The notes beneath the pieces are model-generated. The model did not search any database, was not told where the DNA came from, and worked only from the letters and a program-made list of their open reading frames with translations. Shown here in pieces: positions 42,341 through 52,692 of a DNA stretch of 64,000 nt (positions within the stretch are counted from its first letter, which is position 1; each line of letters opens with the position of its first letter). Source of the DNA: an uncultured Alphaproteobacteria bacterium (GTDB lineage: Bacteria > Pseudomonadota > Alphaproteobacteria > Methylaequorales > Methylaequoraceae); the NCBI GenBank assembly GCA_902540805.1, contig CACBON010000001.1:1-64000 (forward strand), in the 5' to 3' direction. The position numbers were made by a program, and so were the translations under genes.

Positions 42341-43270
42341 ATGCTCTTCAAAAATAACTATAAAAACTTTAATTCATCATGGATGAATAAAATAGATTCA
42401 GGTGAAAACCCAAATAGTCAAGATTTATTAGATCATCTTCATACTATCCACAATAGATATGCGGGTTTTACTGAAAAGATTGCAACCAGTTGTTGTGATT
42501 CAAATGGAAAGAATAGCTATGAATTACTAATTGATACTATCAATCCAAATTCTCATATCGATATTCTTGATTTAGCATGCGGAAGTGGGGTCCTTTTAGA
42601 GTATTGTAATAAACGTTTTCCATTTAACGTCAAACTTTCCGGAGTGGATATGAATGATAACGAACTTAAACTCGCACGGACCAGACTTCATGATCAAGAT
42701 GTAGATTTTTATAACGCAAAAGCTCAAAAATTAAACTTTATCAAAGATGCTTCAAAAGACGTTATATTTTGTCATTGGGCTTTAACTTTAATGGATCCTT
42801 TAGTTCCAGTGTTAAAAACTATTAAAAGGATACTTAAAAATCAGGGAGTTTTTTCTGCAATTGTTGATGGAGATTTACATTCTGCAACTGGATATTTAGA
42901 AATCCACAACATAATATATAAATTTGTTCAAAAAATATTTCCTAATTATGGATTGTTAGAGTTAGGTGATCCAAGGGTTAGATCTTTAAAAACTTTAGAT
43001 GAACTCGTTAAAAAAATATTTTTTGACTGTGAAATAAATATTACCCCTCATGTGCTTTCTTTTAAACAAACCCCAGAAGTGTTAGCTAAAGAAGTTTCAG
43101 GTTTTTTCTACGCTTCACTAGTTCTATCGTCCAAGCATTATGAGATTTTAGTATCAGAACTTTCAGATTACTTTGATAAGACTTCAGTTGATGGTTTTAG
43201 TGAGTTTAATCTTCCAGTAAATCGATTAGTAGTAAAGAAGACTTCAAAAATCTGCTCTCTAAAAAAATAA
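42341..43270 (+). CDS. Class I SAM-dependent methyltransferase
   Basis: IDILDLACGSGVLLEYC; DVIFCHWALTLMDPLVPVLKTIKRILKNQG. Confidence 0.87.
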   Translation: MLFKNNYKNFNSSWMNKIDSGENPNSQDLLDHLHTIHNRYAGFTEKIATSCCDSNGKNSYELLIDTINPNSHIDILDLACGSGVLLEYCNKRFPFNVKLSGVDMNDNELKLARTRLHDQDVDFYNAKAQKLNFIKDASKDVIFCHWALTLMDPLVPVLKTIKRILKNQGVFSAIVDGDLHSATGYLEIHNIIYKFVQKIFPNYGLLELGDPRVRSLKTLDELVKKIFFDCEINITPHVLSFKQTPEVLAKEVSGFFYASLVLSSKHYEILVSELSDYFDKTSVDGFSEFNLPVNRLVVKKTSKICSLKK

Positions 43271-43277
43271 TATCTTC

Positions 43278-44675
43278 ATGATATTTTTTAGTTTTTGTTT
43301 ATTTCTTTTCTTTTTTACGTTGATTGGATCTTTGTCAGTTCTTAAGAAAAAAAATACGTCTCTTGACTATCTCCTTGCAAATCAGGAAGTTAAACCATGG
43401 TTGGCAGCTATATCAGCCATCGCAACATCAAATAGTGGATACATGTTTATTGGTCAGATTGGGTTTACATATGTTTATGGTTTGCAATCTGTTTGGCTAA
43501 TGTTTGGATTGATTTTTGGTGATTTTGTTTCATCGCTTTTTGTGCATAAAAATTTAAGGAAGAAATCACAGGAATTAAAGGTTGTAAGTTTTGCTAATTT
43601 GGTAAGCCAATGGCATGGCAAAAATTATAAATATGTACAATTGTTTGGTGGATTAATCATTCTTATTTTTTTATCTACATATGCAGCAGCTCAGCTTAAT
43701 GCTGGAAGTAAGTCGATGCATGTTATATTTGGTTTAGATTATAGACTAGGTGCCATAATCGGTGGAGTTATTGTATTACTTTATTGTTTTTCAGGAGGAA
43801 TAAGAGCTTCTATTTGGACGGATGCTGCTCAATCTTTTGTAATGATAGTTGCCATGTTTTTAATGGTTTTTTTTGGAATCAAAGAAGTAGGGGGGATTTC
43901 TATCTTCATTGATGAATTACACAAAATATCTCCAGATTATATGAAATGGTTCCCATCAACAAATTTTTCAGGATTTTTACTAGCTCCATACATGTTCATT
44001 ATCGGTTGGTTTTTCTCAGGTGTGGGTGTAATAGGTCAACCTCACGTTATGGTAAGATTTATGACAATTGATAGTACTAAAAATATACCAAAAACAAGAA
44101 TATATTATTACACTTGGTATACTTTATTCTATTTATTTTCCATTTTAGCGGCTTTTGTTGCAAGATTACTAATCCCAGAAACTAATAATATAGACCCAGA
44201 ATTAGCATTACCAACTTTAGCACAAAATTTACTGCCTGAATTTTTTGTTGGAGTAATCTTAGCTGGTATTTTTGCTGCCACAATGTCAACAGCAGATTCT
44301 CAAATACTTGCTTGTACTGCATCAATTACAAACGATCTTTCATTGAATAAAAAAAACAATTATTTAATAAATAAATTGGCAACTTTAATTATCACAGTCT
44401 TTGTTGTTACAATTGCAATAAATGATAATAAAAATGTTTTCAACCTTGTATTAATGTCATGGTCAACATTAGCTTGTTGCTTTTCTCCCTTACTAATAAT
44501 TAACTCACTAAAGCAAAAAATTTCTGAATTTTCATCATTAATGATGATGATTATTCCATTAATAACATTAATTGTATGGAGACATTACGAACTAAATACT
44601 TATGTATACGAGGTAGCTCCAGGTATAATGTCTGGAATTCTTACTTTTTTTGTTTTTAAACTATTAAGAAAATAA
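43278..44675 (+). CDS. Sodium:solute symporter (SSS) family transporter
   Basis: Polytopic, YLLANQEVKPWLAAISAIATSNSGYMFIGQIG; FAATMSTADSQILACTASITND. Confidence 0.9.
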   Translation: MIFFSFCLFLFFFTLIGSLSVLKKKNTSLDYLLANQEVKPWLAAISAIATSNSGYMFIGQIGFTYVYGLQSVWLMFGLIFGDFVSSLFVHKNLRKKSQELKVVSFANLVSQWHGKNYKYVQLFGGLIILIFLSTYAAAQLNAGSKSMHVIFGLDYRLGAIIGGVIVLLYCFSGGIRASIWTDAAQSFVMIVAMFLMVFFGIKEVGGISIFIDELHKISPDYMKWFPSTNFSGFLLAPYMFIIGWFFSGVGVIGQPHVMVRFMTIDSTKNIPKTRIYYYTWYTLFYLFSILAAFVARLLIPETNNIDPELALPTLAQNLLPEFFVGVILAGIFAATMSTADSQILACTASITNDLSLNKKNNYLINKLATLIITVFVVTIAINDNKNVFNLVLMSWSTLACCFSPLLIINSLKQKISEFSSLMMMIIPLITLIVWRHYELNTYVYEVAPGIMSGILTFFVFKLLRK

Positions 44676-44707
44676 CATCAGTTCGAGCTGCTAAATACTA
44701 ATGAGTT

Positions 44708-45943
44708 TTATGAAGGAGGGGATCGAGAAATTAAAAGATTAGGTGTTAATATTGCAAAAATAATTGAGCAAATAAAGATATAAATTACAAATATAATAAA
44801 TTGGATTTCCAATGTTACACCTATGTCTAATAATAATCCCATGAGTGCTGGAGAGATTGAAGTAGCAAGCACAACCATAGAAAAAAACATAGATCTGATT
44901 GAACCTATATAATTAATTCCATAAAGTTCGACCCACAGAGTACTTATGACAATAGTTGCTGATCCAGCAGATGCCCCCATTAAGATCATAAATATAGGAA
45001 TAACAAATGCCTTGTCAATACTCGCTATTAAGATCAAACCAAATGCAAGCGGTAACAAAAAAAAACGCAATAAATGCACTGTGCCGAATCTATCGATTAT
45101 CCATCCTGCCCCAAAAGTTACCCCAATTACACTTAACGCAAAAAAAGGGTAGGAGGATGCTAGAAGTGTAATCGACCAAGATTTTGTTTCAATCAAATGA
45201 ATCTGATGAAAAAAAACTCCAGTAACTATGAAGGGAGAAGCAAGTAATCCAGGAAGAACCTGATAAAAACGTAAATCTTTTAAGACTTGTGATCGATTCC
45301 AAGAATCAATTAATTTTTTTTTTGATTTTGTTTGTTCACTATTATACGAATCATGCTTATTTAATTGTATGTGTCTTCCAAGCCAGTAAACTAAAGGTAA
45401 AAAAATAATTATTATACACGTACCTATTCCAATCCAGATTTCTCGCCATGTGTACTGAAATAAAAAGAAAGTAATGATAGATGGTAATAGTGCCTCTCCA
45501 ATAGGATGTCCCATTAGTGCAACACTTAAAGCTCTTCCTCTTTTCTTTGAAAACCAGCGGGCCATCGCGGTTACTGCTATATGACTAATCATACTTTGAC
45601 CAAACAAGCGAAGACCTAATAAAGACAAGAAAAGTATGAGAAGTGTTTCAGCACTTGATAAAAGAAATGAAAATCCGCTTAATATTCCTATTGTTATTAA
45701 TCCAAGAACAGTCAAATTTAATTGGTCTGTAAGTTTTCCTAACCAAAAAAAAAGTATAGCACTTGTTAGTGTTGCAACGGAATAAAGTATTCCAAACATT
45801 CCATGAGAGAGATTAAATGCATTTCTTATTTCTCCAGAGAAAAGAGAAATAAAGAAAGTTTGACCAACGCTCGAGCTAAAAATTAAAAATAAACCTAGAC
45901 TAAGTTCTGGTGTAGTAGCGAGTAAAATTCGTTTTATCAACAT
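44708..45943 (-). CDS. MFS transporter
   Basis: 411 aa polytopic; RWFSKKRGRALSVALMGHPIGEALLPSI. Confidence 0.87.
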   Translation of the reverse strand: MLIKRILLATTPELSLGLFLIFSSSVGQTFFISLFSGEIRNAFNLSHGMFGILYSVATLTSAILFFWLGKLTDQLNLTVLGLITIGILSGFSFLLSSAETLLILFLSLLGLRLFGQSMISHIAVTAMARWFSKKRGRALSVALMGHPIGEALLPSIITFFLFQYTWREIWIGIGTCIIIIFLPLVYWLGRHIQLNKHDSYNSEQTKSKKKLIDSWNRSQVLKDLRFYQVLPGLLASPFIVTGVFFHQIHLIETKSWSITLLASSYPFFALSVIGVTFGAGWIIDRFGTVHLLRFFLLPLAFGLILIASIDKAFVIPIFMILMGASAGSATIVISTLWVELYGINYIGSIRSMFFSMVVLATSISPALMGLLLDIGVTLEIQFIIFVIYIFICSIIFAILTPNLLISRSPPS

Positions 45944-46008
45944 GTATTAAAAATTATGATTACTTTCTCACATTCGAAATCTAGAAAAAATTCTTTTATT
46001 CATAAAAA

Positions 46009-46845
46009 TTAATCTTTCGATAGAAAAATCATCATTACTTCTTGCTTAAATCGCCATTGTCCATCTTTGATACAATTATCTAGATATGGTCCAGTAATCG
46101 AATTTTTGAGCATTTTCTCAAAGTCAATTGTATCATCAAAGACACAACGCTGCAGATATCCTTCAACTTGCAAGTATGCTCTCTCTGAAACACCATTTTC
46201 GTAAATAATTTTCTCAACTCTATGAGGAATACCAATCTCTTTTAGTATTTGTAAAATTTGTTCAGAACTTGAATACGGTTCTCCAGAACCACCCTTGAAG
46301 CCATTTAAATAATGTCTGTAAAATTGAAGGTAATGAGATTTTTCACTTGCATGAGCAATAAAACCGGATCTAGCCATTCCAAAAATAAAACGTTTTAAAG
46401 CCTTTTTAAGTTCGTTTTTTGGAATTGCGTAAAGAGCGTGCGTTGCCCAGATAATGTCATAAGTTTCTCGCTCACAAGAAAATTCTTGTAAAGTAGTTTC
46501 AAACTCTGAACTAGTTTTAAATGGTGACTTAATGACCTTCCGTGCTTCTGCAATTGAAAATGAAGACGGATCAAGTAATGAATATTCCACCGGTAAAATT
46601 TTTGCTTTTGACAAATCAGCATTTTTTACTAGTGCTGAAGGAAATTTACCTGAACCACAGGCAATATCTAGAAGTCTTAGTCCACGCTTACCAATATTAG
46701 CTTGATGCATTTCAAACCATTCTTTCCAGTTAAATCTCTCTGCTAAATGTTTATAATCAATAGAGGCAAGAGTGTAAAAATTTTGCATTTCATTGCGACT
46801 TGATTCACTCCAATGTTCACAACTTCGCATAAATGTATCTTTCAT
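46009..46845 (-). CDS. Class I SAM-dependent methyltransferase
   Basis: LRLLDIACGSGKFPSALV; YDIIWATHALYAIPKNELKKALKRF. Confidence 0.8.
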   Translation of the reverse strand: MKDTFMRSCEHWSESSRNEMQNFYTLASIDYKHLAERFNWKEWFEMHQANIGKRGLRLLDIACGSGKFPSALVKNADLSKAKILPVEYSLLDPSSFSIAEARKVIKSPFKTSSEFETTLQEFSCERETYDIIWATHALYAIPKNELKKALKRFIFGMARSGFIAHASEKSHYLQFYRHYLNGFKGGSGEPYSSSEQILQILKEIGIPHRVEKIIYENGVSERAYLQVEGYLQRCVFDDTIDFEKMLKNSITGPYLDNCIKDGQWRFKQEVMMIFLSKD

Positions 46846-47220
46846 CTATTTAATCCCTTAAAATTTATCTAAATTAGATCTAGTGATCGTAACTTGTTGT
46901 TTCACCTTAGACAACTCTATCGGTGAATATAATTAAACAAGAATGAAGTGATAGTAAAAAATTCATAATGAAGAAACAACGAGGAGATGTATTGTTTTAT
47001 ATGATGTCAAAGAAAATCAAAAACTCGAATGAGTATATGTTGATAGTATATTAAATGAGACGCATTTGTCAAACTATTTTTTTTAAGTCATTGACATCAT
47101 ATTCTTTTTTTTTAACCAGCGAATTATTCATCTTTTATTCCTTATCAATGAAAAAACATATTATGTTGAGAGTATTTGAGGCATTAGTATAATAAAATAT
47201 TAAATGTTTATAGATAATAG

Positions 47221-48369
47221 ATGAATAGAAGAAAATTTATTGAATATTCAATAAAAACAATTGCTCTGGCATCAGCACCAGTAATTAATTTTTTTCCTAA
47301 AGTAAATATATCCGAAGATGAAAAAAAGTTACCTTGGAGCAGTAATACATTCAAATTTCCATTGGAGAACTTTAAGCTTCAAAGTGGAGAAACTTTAAAC
47401 AATGCCTTTTTGTTAGTTAACGTTAATGGTGAATTAAATAAATTAAAAAGTAACGCAATTATATTTGCTACTTGTTTTGCAGGAAGCCACAAATTTAATC
47501 AGATGGCATATGGAATTAATAGAGCGCTAAATCCACTTAAATATTGCATTATAACACCAAACTTATTTTGCAGTGGTTATTCGTCTTCTCCGAGTAATAC
47601 TAGCCCTCTTCAAGATGGCCCAAGATTTCCCTCTGTTACATATTACGACAATATAAATGCACAAAATAAACTTATATCAGAATACTTCGGTATTACGAAC
47701 CCACTTATGTATTTGGGGTTTTCTATGGGCGCTCAGCAGGCTTTTCACTGGGGTGCATTACATGGAGAAAAAACCGGTGGTATAATTCCCTTATGTGGAA
47801 CTGCAAAAACTACAACACAGAATTGGATAACTTTAGAGGGATGTAAGTTAGCTTTACAATCAGATGTTAATTATAATAACGGTGATTATAGTTCACCTCC
47901 AAAAAAAGGTTTAAAGGCTTTTTCTAGAAATTATACATCAACTTTATTTGATAAAGAAGGATATGAAGAGGGGTTACATCTTAATTTATTTGATGGATTT
48001 GAAGATACTGAGTCATACTTAAATTTCATGGATACTTTTTTTGGAAGTATTGATACTAATGATTTATTAGGCATGTTGAATACTTGGCAAATGGGAGATA
48101 TAGGAAAGCATGAAAAATTCAACAACAATACAAAAGAAGCTCTTGCAAATATAAAGTGTCCAGCTCTAGTTATGCCAAGTTCAACTGATTTATCTTTTCC
48201 AGCACGAAATAATATTCCTGAGGTTAAAGAAATGCCAAACGCTGAACTAAAAGTTATAAATACAAAACATGGCCATTTAGCCGGTGGGATGTCAACTACG
48301 TTAACTTCTCAAAAAGATGTAACTTTTATCGATAAAAACATAAGAGAATTTTTAAAAAAAATTACCTAA
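47221..48369 (+). CDS. Alpha/beta hydrolase, homoserine O-acetyltransferase-like
   Basis: Twin-Arg-like start MNRRKFIEYSIKTIALASAP; YLGFSMGAQQAFHWGALH nucleophile elbow; terminal D...H pattern. Confidence 0.8.
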   Translation: MNRRKFIEYSIKTIALASAPVINFFPKVNISEDEKKLPWSSNTFKFPLENFKLQSGETLNNAFLLVNVNGELNKLKSNAIIFATCFAGSHKFNQMAYGINRALNPLKYCIITPNLFCSGYSSSPSNTSPLQDGPRFPSVTYYDNINAQNKLISEYFGITNPLMYLGFSMGAQQAFHWGALHGEKTGGIIPLCGTAKTTTQNWITLEGCKLALQSDVNYNNGDYSSPPKKGLKAFSRNYTSTLFDKEGYEEGLHLNLFDGFEDTESYLNFMDTFFGSIDTNDLLGMLNTWQMGDIGKHEKFNNNTKEALANIKCPALVMPSSTDLSFPARNNIPEVKEMPNAELKVINTKHGHLAGGMSTTLTSQKDVTFIDKNIREFLKKIT

Positions 48370-48377
48370 ATAAATTT

Positions 48378-48737
48378 CTACTTGATTATTCTACCTAAAT
48401 ATCTTCCAAGTGAATCATAAAAAATTCCATTTCTTTCTAGCTTGGCTCTAAACTTTCCTGATGAGCCGTATATATTACCATAACCGTCAATTCTTCCCAT
48501 GTATCCACCACGTGAACCATAAGAATGCCCATTAGGTTCAATTTTTCCTAAGTATTTTCCCATAGAATTATATATACCTCCATTGCTTTCAACTCTTCCT
48601 TTATAACTTCCCAGTGAGTGGTGTATAGTGCCACTACCCTCAATCTTTTCAAGATACTTTCCTAGAGGGTCATAAAGCGAATCAGCTTTGCTGTCACAGA
48701 ATATGAAGATAATTAAAAAGAAATAAAAATTATGCAT
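48378..48737 (-). CDS. Secreted tandem-repeat protein (about 18-aa repeats, (Y/H)(D/N/G)S.G.Y.G(R/K)(I/V)E.NG.I)
   Basis: Six repeats visible by eye after a signal peptide; resembles small beta-flower-type repeat proteins. Confidence 0.7.
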   Translation of the reverse strand: MHNFYFFLIIFIFCDSKADSLYDPLGKYLEKIEGSGTIHHSLGSYKGRVESNGGIYNSMGKYLGKIEPNGHSYGSRGGYMGRIDGYGNIYGSSGKFRAKLERNGIFYDSLGRYLGRIIK

Positions 48738-48845
48738 AATTTTATTTTAAGATTAAGGTCAATAAATATGTATAACTAAAAAAATTAAATATTTTGAAGG
48801 CTCTTTATGTTCAAGAGATTGAGTAAATAAAGGGCTTTCAATCAT

Positions 48846-50060
48846 TTAAGCTACTTTTTTAAACCATGCTGGAAAGGGATCTAGAGCTTTATGATATTTA
48901 CTGGGATCATCAAGATAGTTCTTAATCAGACAAGCATCTAGTCTCTCTCGAATATTCTTTTCACTCATTTCGGACTTTAAACCTATAAAAACTATTTCTT
49001 GTCGACGGTCACCATAATCTTTATTCCAATATTTATCGATTAAAGCATCAAAATTAGGTCCTTTTGGCCAACGATCTTTCGGTACAGTTGTCCACCATCT
49101 TCCAATTCCCTGATGACGAACAAACGCACCAGCCTGAGAAACCTCACCAATAAATTCAGGTCGACTCGAAATCCAAAAAAAGCCCTTTGATCTCATTACA
49201 CCAGGCCATTCTTGATTGAAGAAATTATAGATTTTTGAAGGATCAAATGGTTCACGGGCTAAATATACGAAACTTGTGATACCATACTCTTCTGTTTCAG
49301 GAAGATGATCTTTAAAATTATAAAGTTCTTTTGCCCATAACGGATGAGTGTAAGCTTTTTTAAGATCAAACAATCCAGTACCAACAACTTCTTTGAGATT
49401 CACGGTCGAATGAGAGCATTCAAAGACTTTTGCCTCAGTGTTAAGTCCACTTATAATTGCATTAACAGTTTTTAATTCTTCAGAGGATATTAAATCAATT
49501 TTATTCAATAGAATAACATTGGCAAACTCAATCTGTTCGACAAGAAGATCAACAAGTGTTCGTTCATCATCTTCAAGACTTTCTCCTTTATCTTTTAAAA
49601 AATCAGTAGAGCTATAATTTTTTATAAGATTTGCAGCATCCACCACAGTCACCATTGTATCTAGTTTTGCTACGTCAGATAAACTAGCTCCATCCTCATC
49701 ACGAAAATCAAAAGTAGTTGCTACTGGCAAAGGTTCAGAGATACCAGTACTTTCTATAAGAAGGTAATCAAATTTATTTTCATTTGCTAGCTCTCTAACT
49801 TGAATTAAAAGATCTTCACGTAAAGTACAGCAAATACATCCATTACTCATTTCTACAAGTTTCTCTTCAGTTTGAGATAAGTTACCACCTCCACGCTCAA
49901 CAAGATTTGCATCAATATTTACTTCACTCATATCGTTTACAATAACTGCAACCTTTAGGCCTTGTCGATTATTAAGAATGTGATTTAAAAGAGTTGTTTT
50001 TCCAGCACCAAGAAATCCAGACAATAATGTAACTGGAAGTTTTTTATCTAAAACTTTCAT
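48846..50060 (-). CDS. COG0523/CobW-family GTPase, probable zinc metallochaperone
   Basis: [34 protein letters not shown] (CxCC); NKIDL; preceded by Zur-like box. Confidence 0.9.
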   Translation of the reverse strand: MKVLDKKLPVTLLSGFLGAGKTTLLNHILNNRQGLKVAVIVNDMSEVNIDANLVERGGGNLSQTEEKLVEMSNGCICCTLREDLLIQVRELANENKFDYLLIESTGISEPLPVATTFDFRDEDGASLSDVAKLDTMVTVVDAANLIKNYSSTDFLKDKGESLEDDERTLVDLLVEQIEFANVILLNKIDLISSEELKTVNAIISGLNTEAKVFECSHSTVNLKEVVGTGLFDLKKAYTHPLWAKELYNFKDHLPETEEYGITSFVYLAREPFDPSKIYNFFNQEWPGVMRSKGFFWISSRPEFIGEVSQAGAFVRHQGIGRWWTTVPKDRWPKGPNFDALIDKYWNKDYGDRRQEIVFIGLKSEMSEKNIRERLDACLIKNYLDDPSKYHKALDPFPAWFKKVA

Positions 50061-50112
50061 TATAAATTCTCCACAAAATTTAACTAAACCAAAGTAATGG
50101 CGTTATATTAAG

Positions 50113-50127
50113 TGTTATATTATAACA
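50113..50127. promoter_or_regulatory. Putative Zur box TGTTATATTATAACA
   Basis: Same 15-mer as 32327-32341, about 52 bp upstream of the COG0523 GTPase start. Confidence 0.75.
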
Positions 50128-50292
50128 TTTCAATAATAAATTTATTTTGGTAAAAAATTATCAAATCAAGCCTCAAAAGATTCAGAATCAGTGGCTTCTA
50201 AATATTTGAGGAATGACAGGGAAAATTTTACTGAACAACCATTTAGTTTAATTATTTATTACATAGAGATGGTGATGCTATTTTGGTAATAT

Positions 50293-52107
50293 TTATTCAT
50301 TTAATTTTTTTTCACGCTTTCTTTCATTGGAATCGAGATATTTTTTTCTAAGTCTAAGGTTCATAGGTGTTACCTCAAGCAATTCATCATCTCTTATAAA
50401 AGAAATCATTTGCTCTAATGTCATCTTAACTGGTGGTACCAAAGTAACAGCTTTATCTGAACCTGATGCTCTTACATTAGTAAGTTGTTTTCCTTTTAAA
50501 ACATTAATTTCAAGATCATTTTCTTTATTATGCTCACCAACTACCATTCCAGTGTATACTTTGGTTTGCGGTTTGATGTACATTACTCCTCTATCTTGCA
50601 GATTAAAGATTGCATATGCAACTGCTTGACCTGTCTCAGTTGATATTAAAGAGCCATTTCTTTTTTCTTTAAACTCTCCTTTAAATGGTTCATAAGCATG
50701 AAATATTCTATTGAGAATACCTGTTCCTTTTGTTTCTGTTAAGAATTGACTTTGATAACCTATTAGTCCCCTTGAAGGTGACTTAAAGATAATACGAGTC
50801 TTTGCTGAGGAAGTTTTCATATCGATCATTTCTGATTTTCTATTATTCATTGAGCTAATCACTGTGCTTGAAAAACTTTCATCAACATCAATTACAACCT
50901 CTTCAACTGGTTCTAATTTGATATTTTTTTCTGTTTTAAATAATACTTTTGGTCTAGAAACTGATAATTCAAAACCTTCTCTTCGCATAGTTTCGATTAA
51001 AACTCCCAATTGTAATTCGCCTCTACCGCCAATTTCAAAAGCATCTTTACTTTCGTTTTCACTAAAAGTAATTGCTACATTTGTTTCAGCTTCTGCCAAG
51101 AGCCTTTCTCTAATATTATTTGAGGTCACTTTTTTGCCTTCTTGCCCAGCAAAAGGGGAACTATTAACAGTAATGGTTATAGACATAGTTGGGGGATCTA
51201 TCGGAGAAGATTTTATGGGTTTAGAGACTAAATTATCGCAAATTGTATCTGAAACTGAAGCATTAGTTAAACCAGCAATACAAGCTATATCACCTGCAAC
51301 AATTTCATTAACAGGAATTCTTTTGTTTCCCTCAAAAGAAAATAATTTTGTTAATTTGCCTTTTTCTACAAGTTTTTGATTTAGATTTATTGCCTTAACA
51401 ATTTTATTAACTTCGGCATTCCCACTTTCAACTTTTCCTATTAAACATCTACCAACATAAGTATCGTAAGAGAGAAGGGTTGCTAGAAATGAAAAAGATG
51501 TTTCTGAATTAATTTTTGGAGGAGGCACATACTCTATTATTAAATTGAGAAGAGGGTGCAAATTTTCTTTTTTATCTTTGAGATCATTCACACACCAACC
51601 ATTTTTTCCAGAAGCGTATAGTATTGGAAAATCAAGTTGATCCTCATTTGCATTAAGAGTAACAAAAAGGTCAAAAACTTCGTCTAAAACGACATCTGCA
51701 CGACTATCTTTCTTATCAACTTTATTGATGATTACAATTGGCTTTAAACCTTGCGATAAAGCTTTACCTAAAACAAACTTTGTTTGAGGCATTGGTCCTT
51801 CTGAGGCATCTGTTAGTAAAATTACTCCATCAGCCATACATAAAATCCTTTCAACCTCTCCACCAAAATCTGCATGTCCTGGTGTATCTATTATATTTAT
51901 TTTTACTCCATTCCATTTAATTGACGTAGGCTTTGCCAAAATTGTAATACCTCGTTCTTTTTCTAAGTCGCCACTATCCATTATTCTTTCCCCAATCTCT
52001 TCATTCGATCTAAACATTCCAATTTGCTTAAGTATTGAATCAATTAAAGTGGTTTTGCCGTGGTCTACATGAGCAATAATAGCTACATTCCTAATATTTT
52101 TTGACAT
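50293..52107 (-). CDS. typA: Translational GTPase TypA/BipA
   Basis: RNVAIIAHVDHGKTTLIDSILKQ; ERGITILAK; DTPGHADFGGEVERIL; C-terminal RGLIGYQSQFLTETKGTG. Confidence 0.96.
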   Translation of the reverse strand: MSKNIRNVAIIAHVDHGKTTLIDSILKQIGMFRSNEEIGERIMDSGDLEKERGITILAKPTSIKWNGVKINIIDTPGHADFGGEVERILCMADGVILLTDASEGPMPQTKFVLGKALSQGLKPIVIINKVDKKDSRADVVLDEVFDLFVTLNANEDQLDFPILYASGKNGWCVNDLKDKKENLHPLLNLIIEYVPPPKINSETSFSFLATLLSYDTYVGRCLIGKVESGNAEVNKIVKAINLNQKLVEKGKLTKLFSFEGNKRIPVNEIVAGDIACIAGLTNASVSDTICDNLVSKPIKSSPIDPPTMSITITVNSSPFAGQEGKKVTSNNIRERLLAEAETNVAITFSENESKDAFEIGGRGELQLGVLIETMRREGFELSVSRPKVLFKTEKNIKLEPVEEVVIDVDESFSSTVISSMNNRKSEMIDMKTSSAKTRIIFKSPSRGLIGYQSQFLTETKGTGILNRIFHAYEPFKGEFKEKRNGSLISTETGQAVAYAIFNLQDRGVMYIKPQTKVYTGMVVGEHNKENDLEINVLKGKQLTNVRASGSDKAVTLVPPVKMTLEQMISFIRDDELLEVTPMNLRLRKKYLDSNERKREKKLNE

Positions 52108-52312
52108 AATTTATGTGTTTGATTTGCAAAAATAAGAGTAAACTAAATAAGAAATTTATTATAAAAAACTATTTATCGTTTTAGATATATATAGAAATCA
52201 TAAAGATAACAATAAATAGTTATTATAGGGCATACGTAGATATGAAATCAGTTCCAGAGGGCAAAAAGACAAGGCTTTAAGATAAAAGGGTAGGGAAAGG
52301 TTTAATTTAAGC

Positions 52313-52343
52313 AAAAAAAACCTGACTTCTTAGCCAGGCTTTT
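52313..52343 (-). terminator. Rho-independent terminator of pqqA copy 2
   Basis: AAAAAAAACCTGACTTCTTAGCCAGGCTTTT, nearly the same as the copy 1 terminator. Confidence 0.75.
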
Positions 52344-52368
52344 AAAATTTAATCTTTATAGATCGAAA

Positions 52369-52446
52369 TTACTTCTCAGCGCAAGCGTAAGAATTGATTT
52401 CAAGACCAACAGAGATTTCAGAAATCATTGGTTTTGTCCAAGCCAT
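52369..52446 (-). CDS. pqqA: PqqA-like coenzyme PQQ precursor peptide, copy 2 (same 25-aa sequence)
   Basis: MAWTKPMISEISVGLEINSYACAEK; strong RBS AAGGAGTAAACA-ATG. Confidence 0.85.
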   Translation of the reverse strand: MAWTKPMISEISVGLEINSYACAEK

Positions 52447-52692
52447 TGTTTACTCCTTAAATAAAAAGTTAATAAAATTATATTTTTTTATTATTTTTTT
52501 CTTAATAAACTCTGAGGGTGTTATTCACATTTGGTTAATCTTTTAGTTGAAAATTAAGGGGAGTAATCTCGGAGGGAAAATTATTAATAAAAAAGCTTAA
52601 GATATGAGAATTCAGTGCTTTCAGATAGAGAAGGAAAGACACTGATAAGAAATATCTTTAACCCAAATGTTATATAAATCCCTTAAAAACCA

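Noticed and set aside
50864-51379. 171-aa plus-strand ORF
   Set aside because: Antisense inside typA; shadow ORF of a well-conserved gene.
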